Shown here piece by piece: positions 37,820 through 46,235 of a DNA stretch of 64,000 bases. A model generated the notes under the pieces. It saw nothing but the letters and a program-made list of their open reading frames with translations. It did no database searches and was not told the DNA's origin. A program made the position numbers and the translations under genes. Where the stretch lies: contig NZ_WBJS01000003.1 in assembly GCF_009296265.1 (NCBI RefSeq), positions 124,001 through 188,000 of the forward strand. The letters are read 5' to 3'. Position 1 is the first letter of the stretch. Each line of letters opens with the position of its first letter. The stretch comes from Thioclava sp. JE_KL1 (GTDB lineage Bacteria > Pseudomonadota > Alphaproteobacteria > Rhodobacterales > Rhodobacteraceae).

Positions 37820-38896
37820 ATGAGCTGGTCCTATTCAATCGGCAAGATCGGCGGCACGGTTCTCAGGGTGCATGTCACCTTCGTTCTGCTGATCATCTGG
37901 ATCACCGCCTCGGCCTGGGCGGCGGACGGGCCGCAGGCCGCGCTGATCAACATGCTCTTCATTCTGTCGGTCTTCGCCTGCGTCGTGCTGCATGAATTCG
38001 GCCATGCGACGATGGCGGCCCGGTTCGGCGTGCGCACCCCCGACATCACCCTTCTGCCGATCGGCGGACTGGCGCGGCTGGAGCGGATTCCGGAAAACCC
38101 CAAGCAGGAAATCCTGATCGCGGTGGCGGGTCCTGCGGTCAATGTCGTGATCTTCCTGATCCTCACGATCTTCCTTGGCGGCAGCGGCTGGCTGAGCGAC
38201 CTGCAATCGCTCGACAATCCGGCGCAAAGCTTCTGGGGGCGGCTCGCGCTGGTGAACGCGCTTCTCGTCGCGTTCAACCTGATCCCGGCCTTCCCGATGG
38301 ATGGCGGTCGGGTGTTTCGTGCCGTGCTTGCGCTGTTCATGGACCGGGTGAAAGCCACGCAGGTCGCGGCGCGCACCGGGCAGGTCATCGCCGTGCTCTT
38401 TGCCTATTGGGGGCTGACGAGCGGCAACCCGATCCTCGTACTGATCGCGGCGTTCATCTTCTTCGCGGCCGGGGCGGAAAGCTCGGACGCGGCGATGCGT
38501 GGCCTCGCCCATCGCTCGGCCGCACGTGACGCGGTCATCACCTCCTTCGTGTCGCTGACACCCGACGACACGCTCGACACCGCCGCTCAGGCGATCCTGC
38601 ACAGCTCGCAATCGGAGTTCCCCGTGCTCACGCCGGACGGGCAGTTCGTCGGCTTCGTCACCCGCGAGAGCGTGCTGGCCCGGCCCGACCCCGAGTTCCG
38701 CCAGCGCCCCGTTTCCGAGATCATGTTCGACAACGTGCCCGTCGTGTCGCTGAAAACCGGGATGGATGATGTGCTCGACGCGTTCGCGAAAGGGCGCATT
38801 CCGGCCGTGGCAGTGATCGGCAAGACCGGCAATTTCGTGGGCTTCATCAATCGCGAGAATATCGGCGAATGGTTCATCCTCGCCCGCGGCAGCTAA
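37820..38896 (+). CDS. Site-2 protease-type M50 metallopeptidase with CBS domains
   Basis: 358 residues from ATG 37820 (MSWSYSIGK), with GAGAGGGA upstream. Multi-pass membrane zinc protease: HEFGH at about residues 58-62, and the second motif AFPMDGGRVF (about 157-166). A C-terminal pair of CBS units (about 235-355) faces the cytoplasm, as in the archaeal and bacterial S2P-CBS group. Typical targets are membrane-bound anti-sigma factors; none is adjacent. It is convergent with the TauE/SafE gene. Confidence 0.9.
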   Translation: MSWSYSIGKIGGTVLRVHVTFVLLIIWITASAWAADGPQAALINMLFILSVFACVVLHEFGHATMAARFGVRTPDITLLPIGGLARLERIPENPKQEILIAVAGPAVNVVIFLILTIFLGGSGWLSDLQSLDNPAQSFWGRLALVNALLVAFNLIPAFPMDGGRVFRAVLALFMDRVKATQVAARTGQVIAVLFAYWGLTSGNPILVLIAAFIFFAAGAESSDAAMRGLAHRSAARDAVITSFVSLTPDDTLDTAAQAILHSSQSEFPVLTPDGQFVGFVTRESVLARPDPEFRQRPVSEIMFDNVPVVSLKTGMDDVLDAFAKGRIPAVAVIGKTGNFVGFINRENIGEWFILARGS

Positions 38897-38917
38897 GAGG
38901 GGCGCTCGCGCCCTGCC

Positions 38918-39658
38918 CTAGAGATAGACCGACAGCCCCCGCCAGCCCGCCAGCACCGCCGAAATCGCCATGACCACGATGGCGATCGTCCGGTATTGGG
39001 CGTTGTCGAGCCGCGCGAAGGCAGCCGTACCCGCCCATGTCCCCAGCGCCAGCGCGGGCACCGAGACCAGCGTCAGCCAGAGCGCATCGCCATTCACAGC
39101 ACCCGCCCAGATCAGCCCCGGCGTGGCCAGCAGCGAGGCCACGAAGAAGAACAGAAGCAACGAGGCCCGCGTCTGCACCGCCGTGGTGCCCGCGCCGAGA
39201 TAATAGGCCACCGCAGGCGGCCCCGGCATCGCCGCCAGCCCCGAAAACGCCCCCGAGGCGACACCCGCCAGGAGCGCGAGTCCGCCATGGGGATGCGGGC
39301 GCGCAGGCTTGTAGCGCAACAGCAGCGCCAGCCCCGCCAGCACGGCGAGCGCGATCATCACCCGCGCGGCATCGGCGCTGACCGCGGTGAGCGCGAAAAT
39401 CCCGATTGGCGTGCCGAGGATCGCGCCCAGCGACAGCCGCGCGAGCGACGGTTTGTGCACATGACCGTGCAGGGTGAAAAGGTCGCGGCACCCGACCACG
39501 ACCTGCAGCAGCACCGCCAGCGTCACCGCCTCGACCGGCGGCACCATCAGCGAGACGATCGGCACCGCGGCCAGCGCGAAGCCAAACCCCGCGATGCCGC
39601 GCAGGAAGGCCGAGAAGAACACGGCGGTGATGACCAGCAAGGTCGTTGTGCTCAGCAT
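38918..39658 (-). CDS. TauE/SafE family membrane protein (putative anion or sulfite exporter)
   Basis: 246 residues with about eight hydrophobic segments, beginning MLSTTTLLVITAVFFSAF. The repeated GIAGFGFAL and LSGxxAMPGPP-like GLAAMPGPPAVAYYL motifs are typical of TauE/SafE proteins. The start at 39658 is the first ATG in the membrane frame; upstream frame overlaps the TetR gene. It lies 4 bp after the TetR gene, so the two form an operon divergent from the monooxygenase operon. It probably exports a sulfonate, sulfite or organic acid, but the family is broad. Confidence 0.82.
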   Translation of the reverse strand: MLSTTTLLVITAVFFSAFLRGIAGFGFALAAVPIVSLMVPPVEAVTLAVLLQVVVGCRDLFTLHGHVHKPSLARLSLGAILGTPIGIFALTAVSADAARVMIALAVLAGLALLLRYKPARPHPHGGLALLAGVASGAFSGLAAMPGPPAVAYYLGAGTTAVQTRASLLLFFFVASLLATPGLIWAGAVNGDALWLTLVSVPALALGTWAGTAAFARLDNAQYRTIAIVVMAISAVLAGWRGLSVYL

Positions 39659-39662
39659 CCGG

Positions 39663-40328
39663 TCACGTCTCGGCCTGCGCAATGCGCGCCGCACAGCCTG
39701 CCGCGCAGAAGGCAACCAGCCCCTCGACCGAGGCTTGCGCATCGGACTGCGAGGCCAGCGCCGCGATCCGCCATTCCGAGGTCAGGAAGGCCAGAAGGGC
39801 TGCGACCGAATAGACGAACCCTTCGGCCACGACCGCCCGGCTGACCTTGGGATGCAGCGCACAGATCTCATCCATGAAACGCTGCGCGGTCGGGTCGAAC
39901 AGATCGGTCGAAATATCCGCCCAGGCCGGATCGGCCGAGACCATCGCCACAAGCCGCGCATAGGCCAGCCATTGCGGATCGCTGCCCGCCGCCTTCGCCA
40001 GATAGGGCCGGAAGAAACAGCCGAGGATCGCCGTCAGATCGAGCGCGCCCTGCCCCTTCGCCTGCGCCAGAGCCTCCAGACGCAGACGCGCCAGCTCTTC
40101 GGCGCGCCGCTCCACCACTTCGCGAAACAGCGCCTCTTTCGAGCCCCCGTGATGGTTCACCAGACCCAGCGGCACCTCGGCCAGCGCGGCGATGTCGCGC
40201 ACCTTCGCGCCTTCGAATCCGTCCCGCGCAAACACCGTTTCCGCCGCATCGAGAATCCGTGAACGACTCGCGAGAGAGCGTTTCGACGGCGCTCTAAGTC
40301 TTTGTTTCTCGGTCGTCTTTTTCGTCAT
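39663..40328 (-). CDS. TetR family transcriptional regulator (probable repressor of the adjacent divergon)
   Basis: 221 residues. The N-terminal HTH contains RILDAAETVFARDGFEGAKV and DIAALAEVPLGLVNHHGGSK (about residues 24-68). Its gene is 64 bp from the divergent monooxygenase gene, and the gap holds a 12-bp imperfect inverted repeat. It is co-transcribed with the TauE/SafE gene. The near-identical operator upstream of the acyl-CoA synthetase at 32119 suggests that this regulator controls that gene as well. Confidence 0.88.
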   Translation of the reverse strand: MTKKTTEKQRLRAPSKRSLASRSRILDAAETVFARDGFEGAKVRDIAALAEVPLGLVNHHGGSKEALFREVVERRAEELARLRLEALAQAKGQGALDLTAILGCFFRPYLAKAAGSDPQWLAYARLVAMVSADPAWADISTDLFDPTAQRFMDEICALHPKVSRAVVAEGFVYSVAALLAFLTSEWRIAALASQSDAQASVEGLVAFCAAGCAARIAQAET

Positions 40329-40342
40329 CAGATCGGGGCTTG

Positions 40343-40370
40343 CTTATTTTGAACAATGGTTCAATTTAAG
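40343..40370. promoter_or_regulatory. TetR operator in the TetR/monooxygenase divergent region
   Basis: CTTATTTTGAAC and GTTCAATTTAAG form a 12-bp inverted repeat with two mismatches and the spacer AATG. The inner TGAACAATGGTTCA differs from the site at 32185-32210 in one spacer base. It is centred between two divergent starts and is therefore suited to control both. Confidence 0.78.
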
Positions 40371-40392
40371 AATGTCTGGGAGGAGACGCAAC

Positions 40393-41712
40393 ATGACAAA
40401 TACGAGGGGCACGTTCGCCCTGATCGGCGCGGGCCCGATGGGTCTGGCCGCGGCCAAGGTGCTGGGCGAACAGGGAGTGGACTATCAGGGCTTCGAGCTG
40501 CACAGCGATGTGGGCGGGCTCTGGGATATCGAGGGCGCGCATTCGACGATGTATGAAAGCGCGCATCTGATTTCCTCGAAGCGGATGACGGAATTCACCG
40601 ATTTCCCGATGCGCGAGGAGGTGGCGGAATATCCCAGCCACCGCGAGATGGCGCAGTATTTCCGCGATTTCGCCGATCATTTCGACATTCGCCGCCATTA
40701 TCGCTTCAATGCGGAAGTGACGAAGCTTGAACCGCTGGGCGGCGATGGCGAGGGCTGGCGGGTCAGCTGGCGCGATGCCGAAGGCGAGCATTCCGAGATC
40801 TATGCGGGCGTTCTGATCGCCAATGGCACACTCTCCGAGCCGAACATGCCGGACTTCCCCGGCCAGTTCGACGGCGAGATGATCCATTCTTCGGCCTATC
40901 GCGACCCCTCGCAATTCTCCGGCAAGCGGGTGCTCGTCGTGGGCGCGGGCAATTCGGGCTGCGACATCGCGGTGGACGCGATCCATCACGGCAAAAGCTG
41001 CGATCTCTCGATGCGGCGCGGCTATTACTTCGTGCCGAAATACGTCTTCGGCAAACCCGCCGACACGCTGGGCGGGGCGATCAAGCTGCCGATGTGGCTC
41101 AAGCGCAAGATCGACGGCGCGCTGCTGAAATGGTTCGTCGGCGATCCGCAGAAATACGGGTTTCCCAAGCCCGATTACAAACTCTACGAGAGCCATCCGA
41201 TCGTGAACTCGCTGGTGCTGTTCCACGCAGGCCACGGCGATCTGAAGGTGCGCGCCGATATCGAACGGCTCGACGGAAAAACGGTGCATTTCAAGGATGG
41301 CACGCAGGCCGAGTATGACATGATCCTCGCGGCCACCGGCTACAAGCTGCATTACCCGTTCATCGCGCCGGAGCTGCTGAACTGGCAGGGCGATGCGCCG
41401 CATCTGTACCTGAACGCGATGCACCCCAAGCGCGATGATCTCTTCGTGCTGGGAATGCTGGAGGCGAGCGGGCTTGGCTGGCAGGGCCGTCACGAACAGG
41501 CCGAGATGGTGGCGCGCTACATTCGCGGGCTGCGCGACGGCTCGGAGGCCGCGAAGCGCCTGCAGGCGAAGAAGGCCGAAGGGTTCGAGCGCGCGACCGG
41601 CGGCATGGCCTATCTCAAGCTCGCGCGGATGGCCTATTACGTGGACAAGGCGACCTATCGCAAGGCGGTCACCGGCTGGATCAAGGCGCTCGGCGGGAAG
41701 GCCCCGGCATGA
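40393..41712 (+). CDS. Flavin-containing monooxygenase
   Basis: 439 residues from ATG 40393, with GGGAGGAG upstream; a longer frame overlaps the divergent TetR gene. N-terminal FAD-binding GAGPMG (about residues 10-15) and the NADPH-binding GAGNSGCDIA (about 185) mark a class B flavoprotein monooxygenase. The region DVGGLWDIEGAHSTMYES fits FMO-type enzymes that oxidise ketones, amines or sulfides. It is the first gene of a four-gene operon in which all following genes overlap by 4 bp. Substrate unknown. Confidence 0.87.
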   Translation: MTNTRGTFALIGAGPMGLAAAKVLGEQGVDYQGFELHSDVGGLWDIEGAHSTMYESAHLISSKRMTEFTDFPMREEVAEYPSHREMAQYFRDFADHFDIRRHYRFNAEVTKLEPLGGDGEGWRVSWRDAEGEHSEIYAGVLIANGTLSEPNMPDFPGQFDGEMIHSSAYRDPSQFSGKRVLVVGAGNSGCDIAVDAIHHGKSCDLSMRRGYYFVPKYVFGKPADTLGGAIKLPMWLKRKIDGALLKWFVGDPQKYGFPKPDYKLYESHPIVNSLVLFHAGHGDLKVRADIERLDGKTVHFKDGTQAEYDMILAATGYKLHYPFIAPELLNWQGDAPHLYLNAMHPKRDDLFVLGMLEASGLGWQGRHEQAEMVARYIRGLRDGSEAAKRLQAKKAEGFERATGGMAYLKLARMAYYVDKATYRKAVTGWIKALGGKAPA

Positions 41713-42611
41713 CCGGGCTCGACGCGGTCCGGCTGAATTTCAGCCCCGGCGCCCTGCATCTGCTCAACGCGATTCTCGGCATCGTCATGTTCTCGGTCGC
41801 GATCGACCTGAGCCCGCGCGATTTCCGCCCTCTGGTGCGCAGGCCCTGGGCGCTGATCGTGGGGTTCACGTCGCAATTTCTGGTGCTGCCCGCGCTCACC
41901 TTCGGGCTGGTGCTGGCGCTGCAGCCCAGCCCGTCGATCGCACTGGGGCTGATCCTCGTGGCGGCCTGCCCGGGCGGGAATGTCTCGAACTTCTTCACCC
42001 ATCGGGCGGGCGGGAACACCGCGCTGTCGGTCTCGCTGACCGCCTTCGCCACGGTGGCGGCAATCGTGCTGACGCCGCTCAATATCGCGTTCTGGGGCAG
42101 CCTTTACGCACCGACGCGGGCGCTGCTGCACGCCACCCATATCGATCCGGTGAGCGTGGCGATCACCGTGGGCGTCATGCTTCTGTTGCCGTTGATCGCG
42201 GGGATCGCGCTGAACCATTACCGCTATGACCTCACGACGCGCATCCGCGATCCGCTGAAATGGATCTCGATGGCGATTTTCGTGGCGTTCGTGGCGCTCT
42301 CGCTCAGCGCCAACTGGCAGTATTTCGTGCAATTCGTCGGGCTGATCGCGGGGATGGTCGTGATGCACAACGCGCTGGCTTTCGCGGGCGGCTATGGCAC
42401 CGCGACGCTGGCGCGGCTGTCGCCCTTCGACCGGCGCGCGATCACCATTGAGACGGGCATCCAGAATTCCGGCCTCGGGCTCGTGCTGATCTTCACCTTC
42501 TTCGGAGGTCTGGGCGGTATGGCAATCGTCGCGGCCTTCTGGGGCATCTGGCACATCATCGCGGGCTTCGCGATCTCGACACTCATGAGACGAAAGGAGG
42601 CCGCACGATGA
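41709..42611 (+). CDS. Bile acid:sodium symporter family (BASS) transporter
   Basis: A 300-residue membrane protein with about ten hydrophobic segments. Recognised by the family stretch ACPGGNVSNFFTHRAGGNTALS (split: ACPGGNVSNFFTH, then RAGGNTALS) and by ETGIQNSGLGLVLI in the second half, which carry the Na+-site residues. It imports an organic anion with sodium; bacterial relatives move bile acids, pantoate, pyruvate or similar. It is coupled to the monooxygenase and SDR genes, suggesting uptake of the compound oxidised by the operon. Confidence 0.87.
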   Translation: MTGLDAVRLNFSPGALHLLNAILGIVMFSVAIDLSPRDFRPLVRRPWALIVGFTSQFLVLPALTFGLVLALQPSPSIALGLILVAACPGGNVSNFFTHRAGGNTALSVSLTAFATVAAIVLTPLNIAFWGSLYAPTRALLHATHIDPVSVAITVGVMLLLPLIAGIALNHYRYDLTTRIRDPLKWISMAIFVAFVALSLSANWQYFVQFVGLIAGMVVMHNALAFAGGYGTATLARLSPFDRRAITIETGIQNSGLGLVLIFTFFGGLGGMAIVAAFWGIWHIIAGFAISTLMRRKEAAR

Positions 42612-43546
42612 CCCGGATCCTGATTACCGGAGCGGGCGGCATGATCGGCCGCGTACTCACCGCCGAACTGTCTGAGAGCGGCCATGAGGTCATCGCGACC
42701 GATCTGGCTTGCCCCGACACCCTGCCCGAAGCCGTGCGCTTCGTGGCGATGGATGTGACCACCGACGCCCCCGCCAAGGTCATCGCGCGCGAACGGCCGG
42801 AGGTGATCGTGCATCTCGCCTCCATCGTGACGCCGGGCCCCGGCATGGGGCGCGAGCTCGCCTATAAGGTCGATGTGGAGGGCACGCGGAAGGTGCTGGA
42901 GGCGGCACTTGCGGTCGGGGTTCGGCGGCTCGTCGTGACCTCCTCGGGCGCGGCCTATGGCTATCACGCCGACAACCCCGTGCCGCTGCGCGAGAGCGAT
43001 CCGGTGCGCGGCAATCCCGAGTTCGCCTATGCCGATCACAAGCGGCAGGTCGAGGAGATGCTGGCCGAGGCGCGTACCGCCCACCCTGCCCTCGAGCAGG
43101 TCGTGCTGCGGGTCGGCACCGTTCTGGGCAAGGGCACCGACAACCAGATCACCGCACTTTTCCGCAAGCCGCGCCTGCTCGCACTGAGGGGGTGCGAGAG
43201 CCCCTTCGTCTTCATCTGGACCCGCGATCTCGCGCGCATCCTGATCCGCGCTGCGACAGATGGTCCGCCGGGCATCTTCAACGTCGCGGGCGACGGCGCT
43301 TTGGGCGTCAGCGATCTGGCGCGGCGTCTGGGCAAACCGGTGCGCCGCCTGCCCGCGCTTGGCATCAAGGTGGCGCTGGCCCTCGCCCATCCGCTGGGGC
43401 TGAGCCGCTACGGGCCCGAGCAGGTGCGCTTCCTGCAATACCGCCCCGTGCTGGCCAATGACGCGCTGAAAGAGGTCTTCGGCTACACGCCAGAGCTGAC
43501 CAGCGCCGAGGTCTTCGATCTCTGGGCCCGCGAGGCCGGGCTATGA
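42608..43546 (+). CDS. NAD-dependent epimerase/dehydratase family (extended SDR)
   Basis: 312 residues. The N-terminal Rossmann motif TGAGGMIG (about residues 7-14), the VHLASI block and the active-site YADHK (about residues 140-144) are present with an upstream SSGAAYGY. Substrate is likely a hydroxylated intermediate, perhaps a 3-beta-hydroxysteroid-like or sugar-nucleotide compound; the fold does not say. It overlaps its neighbours on both sides by 4 bp, so it is strictly co-expressed with the symporter and the next SDR. Confidence 0.83.
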   Translation: MTRILITGAGGMIGRVLTAELSESGHEVIATDLACPDTLPEAVRFVAMDVTTDAPAKVIARERPEVIVHLASIVTPGPGMGRELAYKVDVEGTRKVLEAALAVGVRRLVVTSSGAAYGYHADNPVPLRESDPVRGNPEFAYADHKRQVEEMLAEARTAHPALEQVVLRVGTVLGKGTDNQITALFRKPRLLALRGCESPFVFIWTRDLARILIRAATDGPPGIFNVAGDGALGVSDLARRLGKPVRRLPALGIKVALALAHPLGLSRYGPEQVRFLQYRPVLANDALKEVFGYTPELTSAEVFDLWAREAGL

Positions 43547-44313
43547 GCACGCGGGTTGCGGTAATCTCGGGCGGCGCCGGGGGGCTTGGGCAGGCGCTCT
43601 CGGCGGGGCTGCGCGCCGAGGGATGGCAGGTCGTTCTGCTCGATCGGGATATCTCCGGCCTGACGGGCAAGCCGAACGAGGAAGCCATCGCCTGCGATCT
43701 GACCGACGCGGATCAGCTTGCCAGCGCCTGCAAAGACATCCTGACGCGTCACCCCCGCATCGACCTCGTGATCTACAACGCGGGCGTCACCCAGATCGGG
43801 CCGTTCTCGGAGCTGACCGAGGCCGCGCATCGCAAGGTCTTCGAGATCAACTATTTCGCGGCCACCGCAATGGCGCGGCAGTTCCTCGAACCCGTGCGGG
43901 AAAGCCACGGCACGCATCTGGCGATTTCCTCGGTCGCGGGGTTCTCGCCGCTCTATCACCGCACGGCCTATGCGGCGTCGAAACATGCGCTGGAAGGGTT
44001 CTTCAAATCGCTGCGTTCGGAGGAGGCCCCTCACGGCGTGCGCGTCCAGATCGCGGCACCCTCCTTCGTGGCGACCAATATCGACCGGGCCGAGCGGCAA
44101 TCCGACGGCATCGCCCGCCCGGGAGCGGCTGCGGACGGGGTGGATTACATGACGCCCGAGGCTGCCGCACGGGTGATCCTTACTGGGCTGAAGCGCGGCC
44201 GCCCGATGATCCCGGTGGGCCGCGTCGCGTGGCTCGCGTGGTGGATCAACCGCGCCTCGCCCCGGCTGTTCCAGCGGCTCATGGAGCGCAACATCGCGAA
44301 GGGCCAATCCTGA
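43543..44313 (+). CDS. Short-chain dehydrogenase/reductase
   Basis: 256 residues, classical SDR. The cofactor loop is SGGAGGLGQA (about residues 8-17), with YNAGVT near residue 80, catalytic Ser in AISSVAG and YAASK (about residues 142-146). It resembles 11-beta-HSD1/DHRS-type SDRs in the C-terminal segment (FKSLRSEEAPHGVRVQ). It is last in the TetR-controlled operon. A hairpin follows at 44410-44432. Confidence 0.87.
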   Translation: MSTRVAVISGGAGGLGQALSAGLRAEGWQVVLLDRDISGLTGKPNEEAIACDLTDADQLASACKDILTRHPRIDLVIYNAGVTQIGPFSELTEAAHRKVFEINYFAATAMARQFLEPVRESHGTHLAISSVAGFSPLYHRTAYAASKHALEGFFKSLRSEEAPHGVRVQIAAPSFVATNIDRAERQSDGIARPGAAADGVDYMTPEAAARVILTGLKRGRPMIPVGRVAWLAWWINRASPRLFQRLMERNIAKGQS

Positions 44314-44409
44314 GGCCGAACACAGTGACCTTTCGCTAGAGATCGAGAAAAATCGCGCCCGACTTGATCGAGCGCATTGAAGCGATGCGCCCCCGCAGCG
44401 CTAATCTGA

Positions 44410-44432
44410 CTCCGACCCTGTGAAGGTCGGAG
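44410..44432 (+). terminator. Hairpin after the monooxygenase operon
   Basis: CTCCGACC pairs with GGTCGGAG around a 7-nt loop, 96 bp past the SDR stop. There is no T-run, so it is a weak call. Confidence 0.4.
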
Positions 44433-44512
44433 GCCCGTGATGCGATCACTCTCATCGATAGTTTCCCGCACCCCGGTGGATGGGTGCGACCGAATGCTCC
44501 ACCTCGGGCGCG

Positions 44513-44544
44513 TTGACTCCATTTGCGCGAATGCGCATATGCGA
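44513..44544 (+). promoter_or_regulatory. Promoter and ArsR-type operator of the arsR-permease operon
   Basis: A -35 TTGACT (44513-44518) is followed after 17 bp by CATATG. The palindrome CGCATATGCG (44534-44543) covers the -10 and is flanked by two GCGAATG repeats, as expected for the dyad operators of ArsR/SmtB repressors. Repressor binding would directly cover the -10. Confidence 0.65.
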
Positions 44545-44564
44545 ATGTAGAAATGGAGGCACCG

Positions 44565-44855
44565 ATGATCGTGACTATTCTTTCCGCGCTTGCCGAACCC
44601 ACCCGGCTGGGGGCGATGCAGCTTTTGCATGACGGGAGCGAGCATTGCGCCTGCGAATTGATGGCGCGTCTCGATGCCACCCAGTCGCGCATGTCGCGCC
44701 ATATGGGCGTGCTGAAAGCCGCGGGACTGGTCGTCGACCGGCGCGATGCGCAATGGGTCCGGTATCGGGTGAACCCCGACCTCTCCCCGGAAATCCAGCA
44801 GATTCTGAGCGCGGTCATGAAAGCCAGCGCCAGCACGGAAAGGACCGCGGCATGA
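44565..44855 (+). CDS. ArsR/SmtB family metalloregulator
   Basis: 96 residues from ATG 44565, with TGGAGG 6 nt upstream; earlier starts at 44523 (TTG) and 44553 are less well spaced. Winged HTH with ILSALAEPTRLGAMQLL, then EHCACELMARLDATQSRMS. The CxC in HCACEL (alpha3 region) matches the As(III)/Sb(III)-type binding motif of ArsR proteins. The regulator precedes the permease with a 4-bp overlap. Derepression by arsenite or organoarsenicals is inferred. Confidence 0.87.
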   Translation: MIVTILSALAEPTRLGAMQLLHDGSEHCACELMARLDATQSRMSRHMGVLKAAGLVVDRRDAQWVRYRVNPDLSPEIQQILSAVMKASASTERTAA

Positions 44856-45913
44856 GTGTGACGCAGCATGAAACGCCGCATGGCGGGATGCCCGGCTGGG
44901 CGTGGAGCGTGGTCGTCGCGGCAGGCCTCGTCGCGTGGTGGGTGGTTTACCACCAACTCCCGGCCCTCTCCGAATGGATCGTCTCGCTGCTGCCGGTCGC
45001 CCGCGACACCCATACCGGCGAGGCGCTGGCCTTCTTCTTCTACGACGTGCCGAAAGTGATGATGCTGCTGACGCTGATCGTCTTCGCGATGGGGGTCGTG
45101 CGCAGCTTCTTCAGCCCGGAAAAGACCCGCGCGCTTCTGTCGGGCAAGCGCGAGGGCGTCGGCAACGTGATGGCGGCGGGATTGGGCGTATTGACCCCGT
45201 TCTGCTCCTGCTCGGCGGTGCCGCTGTTCATCGGATTCGTCTCCGCGGGCATCCCGCTGGGCGTCACCTTCTCCTTCCTGATCGCAGCCCCGATGGTCAA
45301 CGAGGTGGCTCTGATCCTGCTGGTCGGCCTCGTCGGCTGGCCCGTGGCGCTGGTCTATCTCGGCTTCGGTCTCGCCATCGCGATCGTCGCGGGCTGGGTG
45401 ATCGGCAGGCTCCATGTCGAGGGCTGGCTGCAGGACTGGGTGCGCGACATCCATTCCGGCGCGACCACGCCGGGCGCGGTCGAGAGCGACGATCTGAGCA
45501 TGACCGACCGCTATCGCCTCGGCCTCGAGGCGGTGCGCGAGATCTTCTCCAAGGTCTGGATCTGGATCATCGTCGGGATCGCCATGGGCGCGCTGATCCA
45601 CGGCTATGTGCCGCAGGACCTGATGGTGCGCATCATGGGCTCGGGTACGTGGTGGTCGGTGCCGGCAGCCGTACTGATGGGCGTGCCGATGTACACCAAC
45701 GCCGCCGGCGTCATCCCGATCGTCGAGGCGCTTCTGGGCAAGGGCGCGGCGCTCGGTACGGTTCTGGCCTTCATGATGTCGGTGATCGCGCTGTCGATGC
45801 CAGAGATGATCATCCTTCGCCAGGTCCTGAAGCTACGCCTGATCGCGGTGTTCATCGGGGTCGTCGCCAGCGGCATCCTCGCCGTCGGCTTCCTGTTCAA
45901 CGCATTGTTCTAA
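44852..45913 (+). CDS. Permease of the ArsP/DUF318 (YraQ-like) family
   Basis: 353 residues with eight to ten hydrophobic segments. The first half carries the family block LGVLTPFCSCSAVPLFIGF (Cys pair CSCS), and the second half carries MGVPMYTNAAGVIPI. ArsP members export trivalent organoarsenicals, while other DUF318 permeases have unknown substrates. Coupling to an ArsR-type regulator and a small redox protein favours a metalloid role. The start at 44852 overlaps the arsR stop (ATGA). Confidence 0.8.
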   Translation: MSVTQHETPHGGMPGWAWSVVVAAGLVAWWVVYHQLPALSEWIVSLLPVARDTHTGEALAFFFYDVPKVMMLLTLIVFAMGVVRSFFSPEKTRALLSGKREGVGNVMAAGLGVLTPFCSCSAVPLFIGFVSAGIPLGVTFSFLIAAPMVNEVALILLVGLVGWPVALVYLGFGLAIAIVAGWVIGRLHVEGWLQDWVRDIHSGATTPGAVESDDLSMTDRYRLGLEAVREIFSKVWIWIIVGIAMGALIHGYVPQDLMVRIMGSGTWWSVPAAVLMGVPMYTNAAGVIPIVEALLGKGAALGTVLAFMMSVIALSMPEMIILRQVLKLRLIAVFIGVVASGILAVGFLFNALF

Positions 45914-45925
45914 GGAGAAAAAGAG

Positions 45926-46162
45926 ATGAAGGACGTCAAGGTTTACGGCCCCGGCTGCAAGCGCTGCGAAAAGACCGAGGAGATGGTCAAGGAAGCGGCC
46001 GCCAAGCTCGGCATCGAGGTCTCGGTCGAGAAGGTGACCGATCCCCGCGCCATCGCCATGGCGGGCGTGATGTCGACCCCCGGCGTCTCGGTCGACGGGA
46101 AGCTGGTCCACACGGGCGGCCTGCCCGACAGCGGCAAGCTCGAGGGCTGGCTGTCGGCCTGA
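45926..46162 (+). CDS. Thioredoxin-like redox-active disulfide protein
   Basis: 78 residues, thioredoxin fold, with active site GCKRC (about residues 10-14), the cis-Pro region MSTPGVSVDG and the C-terminal GGLPDSGKLEGWL. It belongs to the small redox-active disulfide protein 2 family that is commonly encoded with DUF318 permeases. Perhaps it reduces the permease's substrate or its cysteines. It starts 12 bp after the permease gene with AAGGAG upstream. Confidence 0.88.
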   Translation: MKDVKVYGPGCKRCEKTEEMVKEAAAKLGIEVSVEKVTDPRAIAMAGVMSTPGVSVDGKLVHTGGLPDSGKLEGWLSA

Positions 46163-46193
46163 ACGCCCCCCTATCCGCCCCGAAAAAGAAGAC

Positions 46194-46213
46194 CCCGCGC
46201 CGGGTGGCGCGGG
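46194..46213 (-). terminator. Intrinsic terminator of the ydhF-like gene
   Basis: CCCGCGCC pairs with GGCGCGGG around GGGT. On the minus strand it is followed by GTCTTCTTTTTCGG, giving a T-run suited to the gene at 46236. It may also stop transcription from the plus-strand operon. Confidence 0.8.
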
Positions 46214-46235
46214 ATGAACTAGCGGGCGGCGTTTC

